Origin: Pirellulaceae bacterium | GTDB lineage: Bacteria > Planctomycetota > Planctomycetia > Pirellulales > Pirellulaceae | Assembly (NCBI GenBank): GCA_028280445.1 | Contig: JANQLU010000096.1 | Span: 1-54,716, forward strand | Reading direction: 5' to 3' | DNA: 54,716 nucleotides | Shown: in pieces, positions 9,020-17,938 of the stretch | Position numbering within the stretch: position 1 is the stretch's first letter | How the letters are laid out: the number at the start of each line of letters is the position of its first letter | The notes under the pieces: model-generated | What the model saw: only the letters and a program-made list of their open reading frames with translations | Told to the model about the DNA's origin: nothing | The model's database searches: none | Program-made: the position numbers and the translations under genes

Positions 9020-10552
9020 TCAAATTTCCCAGCGATTCAGCGTTTCACGAATCGCCTCGGAAATCGGGTCATCTTGATCCGCTGTTTCTGCGATACTCCA
9101 ATCCGGCTGGCACTGGACAAATGACTCATTTTCGTCGGTATGCCGCCAGATCACGGATTGAATATTAGGTCGAGCAAATAACAACGGAAGCGTTGATTTT
9201 ATAAACTCGGCACGTTGGTTTCGAGTCATGGACCCCAGCGGTCCCTGCTGTTTGGGCAAGCGATCGTCAAACCGGTCAGGCGATGCGCCCTCGCCAAAGG
9301 GTACTCTCAAGAATATAAACAGTGGCAAACCAAAATGGGACCAAAAATCTAACAACTCGGTCCACTGTGTCGCTTCACGCGGTAAACTGCCGTTGGGCCA
9401 ATAGTCAAGATTCAATTCCAGGCCCAACGCGTCGATCCGACACCCTTGCCGCAGCAACGTATCGGCAATCTGCAAACTGTGTCCCCCGCCCACCGACCAG
9501 GCAATCCGCTCTCCCCAGGGTTGGTCAAAACTGACCATGACCGGCAGTCCGGAGTCATAACTTTCAATTTTTTGCAAGATGTCAATAGTGACGTGCAGTT
9601 GTTGTGAAAAAGACAAATGCCGATGCCCAACGCCATTGATTCCGCTGACCGCGTGAACCAGATCGCAGGATTTCTCACTCATTTGGTCACAGGTTTTTTC
9701 GATCACATCGAGGATGGCCGATCGACGTTGTTCGATATGGTCCATCGACTGGATCCAGTCCGGCAAACCGTTGGGCCGCATGTTGACCAGCGGGCCAATA
9801 ATCTGGAATTGATCGCGACGCCGATTCAATACCGAAGTTTGCAGCCACGGTTCGGATAAAGTGGTTTCCTCAGTAGGAGAATGGCACTGACACGAAAGCC
9901 CTCCACCGGCGATGACTGTATTGATGCGCGGTAATTGTTTGGCATACACCGCTTCGTTGGCCGTGTCTCCGTCGACTCCAAACAGGATTTTTCGGCGTGT
10001 CTGGTGTTGTTTACGAAAATCGGACACTTGTCTGCCAAAATCGGCCGCCAAGTCCTGAATAATTCCGGTGGTGATTTCGAGACACTCCAGTGCCGCACCT
10101 TGATTCGATTTGTCATAGATTGCCGAAGCCAAAAATTGTTGGGCCTGGTCGATGCGTTGCGAGAATTTGTCGGTGATTTCCAATCCGCCTTCGTGCCAAT
10201 TACTGGCCTGGTTGCGAAGTCGGTTGAGCGTACCGCGTGCCAATTCGACATCCAGTCGATAGGGGGCGTCGCGTTCGACAATTGTGCCCGTTCCCACCAC
10301 GATTTCGCCAAGTGATTCGAACGGAAACAGCAGAAAAATGCGTCCTGATTGTGATTCGTTTCGGCTGACAATCAGTTCGTGATTTCGATCGAGCACTACC
10401 GTTTCGGCGTCGGAGGCCACCAGCGGTTTCTTTTCCACCAATTGTGCTTTGCAGGGCCATATTGATCCGTCAAACCCAACCATGTGGATTGACGAAATCA
10501 CACGCTGGGTGGCCAGTCTTTCATCTTGAAAAACGAATCGAATTTGACCCAT
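9020..10552 (-). CDS. GH10-like TIM-barrel protein of unknown substrate
   Basis: A 510-residue protein without a signal peptide. The N-terminal third is a beta-rich domain (SSIHMVGFDGSIWP). The rest resembles the glycoside hydrolase family 10-like proteins found in planctomycetes, with barrel segments such as LPVMVSFDQPWGERIAWS, DALGLELNLDYWP and LFIFLRVPFGEG. Canonical family-10 xylanases use two glutamates; I cannot assign both here, so the catalytic status is uncertain and it may only bind carbohydrate. It is the first gene of a probable two-gene unit with the DUF4190-like gene. Confidence 0.55.
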   Translation of the reverse strand: MGQIRFVFQDERLATQRVISSIHMVGFDGSIWPCKAQLVEKKPLVASDAETVVLDRNHELIVSRNESQSGRIFLLFPFESLGEIVVGTGTIVERDAPYRLDVELARGTLNRLRNQASNWHEGGLEITDKFSQRIDQAQQFLASAIYDKSNQGAALECLEITTGIIQDLAADFGRQVSDFRKQHQTRRKILFGVDGDTANEAVYAKQLPRINTVIAGGGLSCQCHSPTEETTLSEPWLQTSVLNRRRDQFQIIGPLVNMRPNGLPDWIQSMDHIEQRRSAILDVIEKTCDQMSEKSCDLVHAVSGINGVGHRHLSFSQQLHVTIDILQKIESYDSGLPVMVSFDQPWGERIAWSVGGGHSLQIADTLLRQGCRIDALGLELNLDYWPNGSLPREATQWTELLDFWSHFGLPLFIFLRVPFGEGASPDRFDDRLPKQQGPLGSMTRNQRAEFIKSTLPLLFARPNIQSVIWRHTDENESFVQCQPDWSIAETADQDDPISEAIRETLNRWEI

Positions 10553-10790
10553 TAGTTTTGATTGTCAGAAAAGAACAACTGTTGAGAAAGCCTAAAAAAA
10601 TTCTGGAGACGCAGTTTCTGGGTCATCTCTATATTAACGTGGCCGTGGCGTTTTTGCGATAACCTGAATTTGCCTTGCTATTTCAACAACTGCGCGAAAA
10701 AACGAATTTGCAGGGTTCCTTTTCAGAATTTACAAACACATTATATTCAACAGATTCACATCGGATTGTTAATCAGGAGCTTACAGGATA

Positions 10791-11651
10791 ATGGTTGCGA
10801 CTTTGGTCCGTAAAGGGAAAGTACGTGAAGTTTATGACATCGGTGACCAGTTTTTGATGGTTGCCAGTGATCGAATTAGTGCATTTGATTGGGTATTGCC
10901 GACAAATATTCAGGACAAAGGCCGGGTATTGACCCAAATTAGTCGGTTTTGGTTTGACCATTTCAGCGAATTTCCAAATCACCTCATTTCGACTGATGTG
11001 ACCGGTATCGAGCTGCCCGAAGGGTTGACCGCCGACGAATGTGCTGGCCGCAGCATGGTCGTCAAAAAATGTGAAGTCGTGCCGATCGAATGTGTGGTCC
11101 GCGGCTACCTGGTCGGTTCAGGTTGGAAAGACTATCAGAATACGGGCAGCGTCTGTGGCATTTCACTGCCGGACGATTTGCAGAATTGCAGCCAGCTGGC
11201 GGAGCCAATTTTTACTCCCGCGACCAAGGCTGACGAAGGGCACGACGAGAATATCTCGTTTGAACAAATGATCGATGTCATCGGTCGCGAAACCGCTGAA
11301 ACACTGCGCGATCGCAGTCTTGAGATTTATCAGCGTGGAGCGGCTTATGCCAAAGAAAAAGGCATCATTTTGGCCGACACGAAATTTGAATTTGGCTGGC
11401 ACGATGGTCAGTTGTTGTTGATTGACGAAGTGTTGACGCCGGACAGTTCGCGATTTTGGCCAGCCGATGAATACGAGCCTGGCCGCAACCAGCGTTCGTT
11501 CGACAAACAGTTTGTTCGAGAATACCTGGAAACGACACAGTGGGACAAAAACAGCGAGCCGCCTGAGTTACCCGAAGAAATCGTCAACAACACACGTCAG
11601 AAATATGTCGAAGCGTTTGAAAGGCTAACCGGCGAAACATTCGGTTGGTAA
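10791..11651 (+). CDS. purC: Phosphoribosylaminoimidazole-succinocarboxamide synthase
   Basis: A 286-residue SAICAR synthase, which joins aspartate to CAIR using ATP in purine synthesis. Diagnostic segments are KGKVREVYDIG near the N-terminus, PIECVVRGYLVGSGWKDY, DTKFEFG, and LIDEVLTPDSSRFWP with YEPGRNQRSFDKQFVREYL. The length fits the longer, roughly 290-residue form of the enzyme. The ATG at 10791 has an AGGA-like site close upstream. The gene is monocistronic and is followed by a clear intrinsic terminator. Confidence 0.97.
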   Translation: MVATLVRKGKVREVYDIGDQFLMVASDRISAFDWVLPTNIQDKGRVLTQISRFWFDHFSEFPNHLISTDVTGIELPEGLTADECAGRSMVVKKCEVVPIECVVRGYLVGSGWKDYQNTGSVCGISLPDDLQNCSQLAEPIFTPATKADEGHDENISFEQMIDVIGRETAETLRDRSLEIYQRGAAYAKEKGIILADTKFEFGWHDGQLLLIDEVLTPDSSRFWPADEYEPGRNQRSFDKQFVREYLETTQWDKNSEPPELPEEIVNNTRQKYVEAFERLTGETFGW

Positions 11652-11672
11652 ACGTTTCTGGCCAACAAAAAG

Positions 11673-11707
11673 AAAAAGGAGCTGCGCCGAATGCAGGTCC
11701 TTTTTTT
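11673..11707 (+). terminator. Rho-independent terminator of purC
   Basis: AAAAAGGA, a bulged G and CTGC pair with GCAG, a bulged G and TCCTTTTT around a GCCGAAT loop, ending in seven T residues. It starts about 20 bases after the purC stop. Confidence 0.85.
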
Positions 11708-11714
11708 GGCCATT

Positions 11715-11820
11715 TCGGGAGGGCGAGGCTCCTGCCGAGCCGTATTGGAATGAGTTCTCATCATTGTGAGCGCCTTGCCGCTCACAGGATCAGGCTCGGC
11801 GAGAGCCTCGCACTCGGGGC
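11715..11820. repeat. Intergenic repeat, family 1, full copy
   Basis: Left arm CGGGAGGGCGAGGCTCCTG at the 5' end, an inner GAGCGCCTTGCCGCTCACAGG module, and a partly complementary right arm GGCTCGGCGAGAGCCTCGC near 11793-11811. It fills the space between purC and the convergent lipoprotein gene. Confidence 0.75.
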
Positions 11821-11842
11821 TCAACTCGTCGTCGCCAAAAAA

Positions 11843-13717
11843 CTACTTCGATGTTTCGCTGGTTTTGAGCATTCGGCTGCGAATCAAATTGCCGATGATT
11901 TGCCGCGATTTTGTTTTCCTTTTCTCTTGGCGATATAGCGAAATCGCTTTTTCGTAGTCGCCGAGCGATTCGTAACAGCGGGCTTTACTGTAATTGATTC
12001 CGTCATTCCAACGGCCTTCCTGATCAAAATCGACGACTCGATCAAACCAGTTGATCGCCGTAGACGGGCTGCCCCATTCGAAATTGGCGACACCGAGGAA
12101 ATAGGCCGCGTCAATTCGAATCCGACCCATCGTACCTTTGAGAATGGCAATGCGGCGAGCGAAATTTTGTGCCGATTGTCCCGCTTGACGAATATTGAGG
12201 GCAGCCAATAGCCAGTCATTTTGTGCCACGCCAGCGATTTCTTCATTGGTGTAACGCATATCTGACAACAATCGGATGCAGCTATATTTTTTGGATCCGC
12301 GAGGCGTATCAAACAAGCCTTGTAAATAGCGAGTTTTTGCAGTCTGGAATAGCGTGAAATTGTCGATGACCGATTCATCCAGGATCAAACGACGAATGCG
12401 AACTTGCAATTCATTGTCAGTCGACGCAGCGCGAATTGCCTGGATCAATACATTTCGGAACACGACGGTTTTGAAAGGCACATCCCAGAGTACCACCTTT
12501 TTGATGGCTTCGTTACTGGAAAGCTGCTGTTTCAAGCTCGTCGGATCAACCGTCAATTCCATTCGCTCATTGCCCGATAGCGCGTTTTCTAAAATCGCCA
12601 TGCGACGCGACAATTGCTCGGGTGAGGCATCAACCAAAACAACCACGTTTTCCAAATCATCTTTGGTCACGCGGTAATCGGTATTGGTGGTGTTTGCCAT
12701 TTCGCCCAACACAATCCGTTCGTCCGTGGTCAAATTCAATCGCGTCAACAACGAACTGTCTTTGATGACGTCGGACAGCGTGGCAATTTTTCCAGCGGGA
12801 GTTGGAATCGCAATCCCCAGCAGCGAGTCAAACAGGTAAAGTTTTTTTCCAATCAATGCGGCGGGTAGCCAAGGTTTGATTTCGTTGTCTTTTTCGATGC
12901 CCAACATCACGACATCGATATTGAGTTGCTGGCACAATCCAATAAACACACGAGCCCGCGCGAGATAATCGCCTGTTCCATACATCATGGTCTGATAGGG
13001 GTGGGTGCGGTATCCAGGACCCAAAATACCCATCATTGGAAGTGGCATTTTTTTGTCATTTCGAACCAGTTTTTGTTCCTGGGTTTCCTGCTCGGACAGC
13101 TTGCCAGGAGTAGCCGCCAATTGAATCGCGCGGGTTGACCAGTCAAAACATCGCAGCGCAGAAGCAAGTTTTCCGACTTCAGCGTCGCTCAAATCAGTGT
13201 GTTTTGTTTTGAGGCCGATCGCCAAAGCGTCTTTGCTGTTGTCCTTGGTTTGTACGGAATAATCGATCGGTTCGACGGGAGGCCAAACATTGACGACCGG
13301 TTGTTTCTCAAGCCGATTGGCGACACTTTTCAGCCAGCTGCACTGTTTCAGGAATTGCGAATCGCTGTAAGCGTACGCTGTTGAATTCAATAGTTTGGCA
13401 AGTTGGATTTCGCGATACTCTTTTGGCAACGTTTCAAACAAAGGATCCTGAGTCCAGGTGATATTGCCAGTATCGGTCCGGTTTTCCTGCCAACGACTCA
13501 AGTTGGAATAAACTTGCTCCTCAAATTCGGCCTGTTCCAATTGGCGATCGCTATTGACGTAGCTCAAAGCTCGTTCCAGGTGATCCTGCGAGGCGACCAC
13601 CGTCGACATGCTAGACCATTCTTCGTCCGCCAGTCGATTTTTTTTGCAGCCTGAAATATTCAAAAAAGCGATTGTTGAGCAACAAATCACAGCACAGAGA
13701 AATCGGGGGTACTTCAT
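11843..13717 (-). CDS. Lipoprotein with transglutaminase-like region and C-terminal TPR repeats
   Basis: A 624-residue lipoprotein. The start is the ATG before a lipoprotein signal (MKYPRFL...), with lipobox ISGC placing the lipidated Cys at about residue 24. The middle region (about 220-330) contains GTGDYLARARVFIGLCQQLN and VVMLGIE, reminiscent of the transglutaminase/cysteine-protease core segment that follows the catalytic Cys, but no convincing Cys-His-Asp triad is visible, so it may be inactive. The last 120 residues look like TPR helices (AAYFLGVANFEWG, YSKARCYESLGDYEKAISLY). It is likely anchored to a membrane facing the periplasm. Its function is unknown. It diverges from the PQQ-propeller gene. 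Confidence 0.7.
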   Translation of the reverse strand: MKYPRFLCAVICCSTIAFLNISGCKKNRLADEEWSSMSTVVASQDHLERALSYVNSDRQLEQAEFEEQVYSNLSRWQENRTDTGNITWTQDPLFETLPKEYREIQLAKLLNSTAYAYSDSQFLKQCSWLKSVANRLEKQPVVNVWPPVEPIDYSVQTKDNSKDALAIGLKTKHTDLSDAEVGKLASALRCFDWSTRAIQLAATPGKLSEQETQEQKLVRNDKKMPLPMMGILGPGYRTHPYQTMMYGTGDYLARARVFIGLCQQLNIDVVMLGIEKDNEIKPWLPAALIGKKLYLFDSLLGIAIPTPAGKIATLSDVIKDSSLLTRLNLTTDERIVLGEMANTTNTDYRVTKDDLENVVVLVDASPEQLSRRMAILENALSGNERMELTVDPTSLKQQLSSNEAIKKVVLWDVPFKTVVFRNVLIQAIRAASTDNELQVRIRRLILDESVIDNFTLFQTAKTRYLQGLFDTPRGSKKYSCIRLLSDMRYTNEEIAGVAQNDWLLAALNIRQAGQSAQNFARRIAILKGTMGRIRIDAAYFLGVANFEWGSPSTAINWFDRVVDFDQEGRWNDGINYSKARCYESLGDYEKAISLYRQEKRKTKSRQIIGNLIRSRMLKTSETSK

Positions 13718-13965
13718 TCGAAATCGGACATAAAGGGTAGGTTTATGAAAAATGGTGGCACAATTTACCACTATACATTTGTAGGGATTTATCGCCAGAA
13801 GAGTTCACGATTTTGTCGGGTTTCACGGCTAAATTCGAGCATTTTCCAGGATTTGTTGGACCTTGGCGAATTCACTCGGTACCGCAGGCAATTTGTGTAG
13901 ACAATATGAATCGGTCACGTTTTCTCGTTTTGATTTCCAGTCCCTCAAATTACCCAAGTAACACG

Positions 13966-15222
13966 ATGACATTGCGACAAATCACAATTCTGACCATTTG
14001 TGTTGTATTTCCCAGTTCTGCCGTATCACAAGATTGGCGGCAATTTCTCGGCGACCAAGGACGTGGGACCAGCCAAGACACCGTGCCCACCAAGTGGAAC
14101 AAAGCAAACAACATGGTTTGGAGCTACCAATTGCCCGGCAAAGGCTCATCAAGTCCGATTATTGTGGGTGATCGCGTGTTCGTCACCTGTTTCAAACAGC
14201 AACGAGATTCGATTTCCCGTTTTGTCGTTTGCGTCAACAAGAAAACTGGCAAAAAGATGTGGTCAAAAGAAATCGGTGCGAATTATCGAGAAGACGGATA
14301 TCGCGGGTATATCACCGAACACGGCTACGCCAGTAACACGCCAGTCAGCGATGGCAAAATGTTGTTTGTGTTTTTCGGCAAAGGTGGCGTTCATGCTTTT
14401 GATCTGGATGGAAACAAAAAATGGTCCGTCGATATTGGCAAAGGCTCGAGCAATCGACGTTGGGGTTCGGCCGCCAGTCTCGTTCTGTATCGGGACGCAG
14501 TGATCGTCAATGCGGCCGACGAAGCCAAGGCCATCATCGCGTTGAACAAATCCGACGGCAAACAGCTGTGGCGGCAAGAAACGGAAATGCTGGAATTGAC
14601 TTATGGGACGCCTCGACTCGCGTCCAACAACAATCAAACCGATCTGGTCATCAGCGTGCCGTCCGAAATCTGGGGACTCAATCCGAAAAATGGGAAGCTG
14701 CGCTGGTTTGCCGAAACGCCAATGACGGGAAATGTTTCACCATCGGTAATTGTTGACGACAAAACGGTTTACAGTTTCGGCGGATATCGCTCATCTGGCA
14801 GTGTCGCTGTCAAATTGGGCGGCAAAGACGATGTCACACAATCGCACCGGCTGTGGACCAGTCGCAGCAGTTCGTATGTTGCGACACCGCTGTTGCACGA
14901 ATCCAATTTTTACTGGATCGATGATCGCGGCGTGGCCTATTGTACAAACGCCAAAGATGGAAAAACGGTTTATCGTCAACGCGTTCAAAATCTGAAAAGT
15001 GGCCGACCCGTTTACGCTTCGCCCGTTCTCATTGGCAAATACATCTATGTCGTGACGCGACGCAGCGGCACGATTGTTTACCCGCCTGGAAAAGGGTTTA
15101 AACCAATCGCTCAAAATGTGATTCGCGGGGACGACACCGATTTCAACGCCAGTCCTGCCGTTTCGGAAAATCGGCTTTATCTTCGTAGCGACAAAGCGTT
15201 GTATTGTGTTGGCAAAAAATGA
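13966..15222 (+). CDS. Exported PQQ-type beta-propeller protein
   Basis: A 418-residue secreted protein. The start is placed at the ATG opening the signal peptide MTLRQITIL...SAVSQ; longer in-frame starts would put about 50 unlikely residues in front. The mature part begins DWRQFLGDQGRGTS, the usual opening of planctomycete PQQ-binding-like propellers. Blade repeats follow, such as VNKKTGKKMWSKE, DLDGNKKWSVDI, NKSDGKQLWRQE, NPKNGKLRWFAE and NAKDGKTVYRQ. Related proteins include BamB and alcohol dehydrogenase propellers; no haem motif or dehydrogenase loop is visible, so an enzymatic role is not supported. Confidence 0.85.
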   Translation: MTLRQITILTICVVFPSSAVSQDWRQFLGDQGRGTSQDTVPTKWNKANNMVWSYQLPGKGSSSPIIVGDRVFVTCFKQQRDSISRFVVCVNKKTGKKMWSKEIGANYREDGYRGYITEHGYASNTPVSDGKMLFVFFGKGGVHAFDLDGNKKWSVDIGKGSSNRRWGSAASLVLYRDAVIVNAADEAKAIIALNKSDGKQLWRQETEMLELTYGTPRLASNNNQTDLVISVPSEIWGLNPKNGKLRWFAETPMTGNVSPSVIVDDKTVYSFGGYRSSGSVAVKLGGKDDVTQSHRLWTSRSSSYVATPLLHESNFYWIDDRGVAYCTNAKDGKTVYRQRVQNLKSGRPVYASPVLIGKYIYVVTRRSGTIVYPPGKGFKPIAQNVIRGDDTDFNASPAVSENRLYLRSDKALYCVGKK

Positions 15223-15250
15223 TGTTGGGTGGTTTCGGGAATGTGAGATT

Positions 15251-15395
15251 TCGGGAGGGCGAGGCTCCCGCCGAGCCTAATCCTGAGAGTGACAAGGGAT
15301 CCTGAGTGGCAAGGTGCCGGGTGGTTTTTCTTTGAGTGAAAATTGATCTCAATGAGGCTCGCCCTCCCGAAGCCGCGCCCTCCTGAAGCCTCACC
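15251..15395. repeat. Intergenic repeat, family 1, with diverged centre
   Basis: TCGGGAGGGCGAGGCTCCCG at the left end faces GAGGCTCGCCCTCCCGAAG near 15354-15372 at the right end, followed by a second degraded copy (GCGCCCTCCTGAAGCCTC). It separates the convergent PQQ-propeller and methyltransferase genes. Confidence 0.7.
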
Positions 15396-15408
15396 ATTCC
15401 GCCCCCAC

Positions 15409-16239
15409 CTACTTAACGGCGACGATATAGCTGATCCAACTTGGCGCATTTTCCGCCGTATCGACCTTGAGAAACTCACCGGTGTCCTCGCCGTCTTCGT
15501 CCGTTTCTTCCCAGTAAACGTGACTTTCTCGAAAACCCGCTTCGGCCAGCATTTCTTGAATTTCGGGGGTCGACCAGAATCGCCAGTGATACTCAAAAGC
15601 GTTTTTTAATTTGCTGCCATCGGGAAATTTGAAACTGATATAAAAGCTTGTGTCATGGCTGATCGGGTCAAAACGAGCTTGATACCAATAGTACTTGAAA
15701 CCCTTTCTGCCTTTGACGATCGTGCGTTTGTCGGTGTGATCTTCGATAAAACAATCGCTACCGCCCATCATATCCATCACCATAATCCCTTGGGATTTCA
15801 AATTGGAGCGAGCAATTTTAAAGTACTCGACGACTTCGGCACGCGTTTTGAAAATCCAAAACGAAAAATTCTGTGCGGCCAGTACATCGGCTTGTGGCCG
15901 ATTTCGTTTGCGGACATCTTGCTCGACGAGTCGCACGCGTTTTTGTTGTGATGTTGTCAATTTGGCGAGGTTGTTTTGCCGCCCCCAATCCAGCGGTTCC
16001 GGGTCCAAGTCGACTCCCAGCGCCTGATTCGAATTTTTCAACTTGACCCACTCGCAACAAATCGCAAATGTGCCGCAGAAATCTTCACGCAGCATGGTAG
16101 GATTTTTTCGGTAGGCGTCTTTGTAGGCTTGGACAAAAAACTCGACTTCGTGTTCCGGCGATTGTACGGATTGTTGATAAAGGCTGTATTTGTCGGCTTT
16201 CTCTGCAAGTGATTTTTTATTTTTGTTTTTGCGGCTCAT
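15409..16239 (-). CDS. Class I SAM-dependent methyltransferase
   Basis: A 276-residue cytoplasmic protein with a Rossmann-type methyltransferase core. The glycine-poor motif I region is MLREDFCGTFAICCEWV, followed by the acidic loop GVDLDPEPLDWGRQ, then VLAAQNFSFWIFKTRAEVVEYF, and KSQGIMVMDMMGG as the post-motif strand. A lysine-rich N-terminus precedes it. The substrate cannot be told from sequence. It stands alone, reading towards the PQQ-propeller gene and away from hppD. Confidence 0.75.
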   Translation of the reverse strand: MSRKNKNKKSLAEKADKYSLYQQSVQSPEHEVEFFVQAYKDAYRKNPTMLREDFCGTFAICCEWVKLKNSNQALGVDLDPEPLDWGRQNNLAKLTTSQQKRVRLVEQDVRKRNRPQADVLAAQNFSFWIFKTRAEVVEYFKIARSNLKSQGIMVMDMMGGSDCFIEDHTDKRTIVKGRKGFKYYWYQARFDPISHDTSFYISFKFPDGSKLKNAFEYHWRFWSTPEIQEMLAEAGFRESHVYWEETDEDGEDTGEFLKVDTAENAPSWISYIVAVK

Positions 16240-16280
16240 ATCTCGTTGCTCATCGTGAATTTTCCAGAGCGATATGATAT

Positions 16281-16327
16281 AGCAGGTAGCAGATGGTAGG
16301 GAGTAGGTGGTAGGACGTAGGTAGGTG
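16281..16327. repeat. GTAG-rich low-complexity tract
   Basis: Forty-seven bases built from GGTAG/GTAGG units with only three pyrimidines other than T. It lies between the divergent methyltransferase and hppD genes. Confidence 0.6.
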
Positions 16328-16530
16328 TTTGTGGCGCGCGGTTGGGGACATTACGTGCGGATTCGCGCGCAAATCGTCTGAACGGTATTTGATAATTTGG
16401 CAGTCAGTACCGCTGCTGTTGTTTCGGAACGAAATTTGCTGTTTGACAGGTTATTCACTGCAAAGAACATTCCAATTGGTTTTTTGCGGGTGAAATGAAC
16501 GTTTGTGTTTGCTAATCGAAGGAAATGAGC

Positions 16531-17706
16531 ATGCCCCAAACAAAACTTGAAAAATCGACTTCCCCCAGTCATTCGTACGATCCACTTAAACTCCTGGATG
16601 TTGATCACGTCCATTTTTACGTTGGCAATGCCAAACAATCCGCATTCTTCTACGCCCACTGTTTCGGGTTTCAAATTGACCAGGTTTCAGATTTGACAAC
16701 CGGTAATCGAGTCGAAGCTTCGTATCTGCTGGTGCAAGGCAACATACGGATTCTGTTGACCAGCGGGTTGAGCGCCGAGCACCCGGCAAATGGTGAAGTG
16801 GCACGGTTTGGCGATGGTGTTAAAGACATTGCCTTTACCGTCGACGATGCCACGGCGGCTTATGAACAAGCAATCGCAAATGGAGCCGAGTCGGCTTACG
16901 AACCGATCGAATTTTCTGACGAACTTGGGACGGTGACCAAGGCGGGTATTAAAACTTTTGGACGCGTTGTCCATTCGTTTGTTTCGCGAACGGGCCAGTA
17001 CGAATTGGATCTGGTCAAAAAAGGCGGCATGTTTGCACCAAAATTTCATGGGTGCCGTGAATTGGCGATCAACCGTTACAACGAAGAGCATCCGTGTGGA
17101 CTATTGTACGTCGATCACTGCGTCGGAAACGTCGAAGCGGGCAAGATGAATTATTGGGTGAAATGGTACGAGGACGTACTGAATTTCAAACTTTTTAAAC
17201 ATTTTGACGACAAAGACATTTCGACCGAGTATTCCGCTTTGATGTCCAAAGTGATGGATTCCGGCCGCGAGTTGATCAAGATTCCGATTAACGAACCCGC
17301 CGAAGGAAAAAAGAAAAGCCAGATTCAGGAGTATCTCGAGTGGCATGACAACACACCCGGTATTCAACATTTGGCACTGTTGACGTCGGACGCGATTGAT
17401 TCGGTTGCCCAACTTCGTCAACGAGGCGTTGATTTTTTGACGATTCCCGACACGTACTATGAACAAGTTTGGGAGCGCGTCGGCGAAATTCGAGAAAGCA
17501 CGGATTCGGTGAAAGATTTGCGTTTGCTCGCAGATCGCGACGACCAGGGATATTTGTTACAAATATTTACGAAACCCCTGCAAGATCGACCAACGTTGTT
17601 TTTCGAGATTATTTGCCGTCGCGGCAGCCAGTCGTTTGGCAAAGGTAATTTTAAAGCGTTGTTCGAGTCATTAGAAATCGAACAAGAACGGCGAGGGAAT
17701 TTGTAA
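16531..17706 (+). CDS. hppD: 4-hydroxyphenylpyruvate dioxygenase
   Basis: A 391-residue non-haem iron dioxygenase that converts 4-hydroxyphenylpyruvate to homogentisate in tyrosine breakdown. Two vicinal-oxygen-chelate domains are visible. The iron ligands can be placed: His196 in LLYVDHCVGN, His280 in PGIQHLALLT and Glu359 in LFFEIICRRG, followed by the C-terminal FGKGNFKALFESLE helix that gates the active site. The start at 16531 is preferred because AAGGA lies seven bases upstream; an in-frame ATG two codons earlier (16525) overlaps that site. No other homogentisate-pathway gene is adjacent. The 230 bases after it are packed with repeats. Confidence 0.96.
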   Translation: MPQTKLEKSTSPSHSYDPLKLLDVDHVHFYVGNAKQSAFFYAHCFGFQIDQVSDLTTGNRVEASYLLVQGNIRILLTSGLSAEHPANGEVARFGDGVKDIAFTVDDATAAYEQAIANGAESAYEPIEFSDELGTVTKAGIKTFGRVVHSFVSRTGQYELDLVKKGGMFAPKFHGCRELAINRYNEEHPCGLLYVDHCVGNVEAGKMNYWVKWYEDVLNFKLFKHFDDKDISTEYSALMSKVMDSGRELIKIPINEPAEGKKKSQIQEYLEWHDNTPGIQHLALLTSDAIDSVAQLRQRGVDFLTIPDTYYEQVWERVGEIRESTDSVKDLRLLADRDDQGYLLQIFTKPLQDRPTLFFEIICRRGSQSFGKGNFKALFESLEIEQERRGNL

Positions 17707-17732
17707 ACAAGCGGTTTCGACACTCTCATTTT

Positions 17733-17844
17733 GGGTGCCACTGGCTCTGCCAGTGCCGTCGTTGAATCGTTGTTGTTCAGTAATTCGACTGAACAAAAAA
17801 CCATGAGTTAATGGGCAAATCACTGGCTGGGGCCAGTGGCACCC
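17733..17844. repeat. Intergenic repeat, family 4 (GGGTGCCACTGGC type)
   Basis: About 112 bases with terminal inverted arms: GGGTGCCACTGGCTCTGCC on the left and CTGGGGCCAGTGGCACCC on the right. A truncated copy in the opposite orientation occurs at 54464-54551. Confidence 0.75.
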
Positions 17845-17859
17845 GCACGAACAATACAA

Positions 17860-17917
17860 GCACGAAGCTCCAGCGAGTGGTTTTGCGCGGTCAAACCACT
17901 CGCTGGCGCTTCGTGCT
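17860..17917. repeat. Intergenic hairpin repeat, family 5 (GCACGAAGC type)
   Basis: GCACGAAGC...CAGCGAGTGG pairs with CCACTCGCTG...GCTTCGTGC across a short loop. It ends only 22 bases before the pdxH start. A degraded partial copy occurs at 47268-47305. Confidence 0.75.
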
Positions 17918-17938
17918 CGTCGGGCTGCGAAGGGCGGC

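Noticed and set aside
13813..13965. N-terminal extension of the PQQ-propeller protein
   Set aside because: The extra 51 residues precede a good signal peptide and lie in the divergent promoter region.
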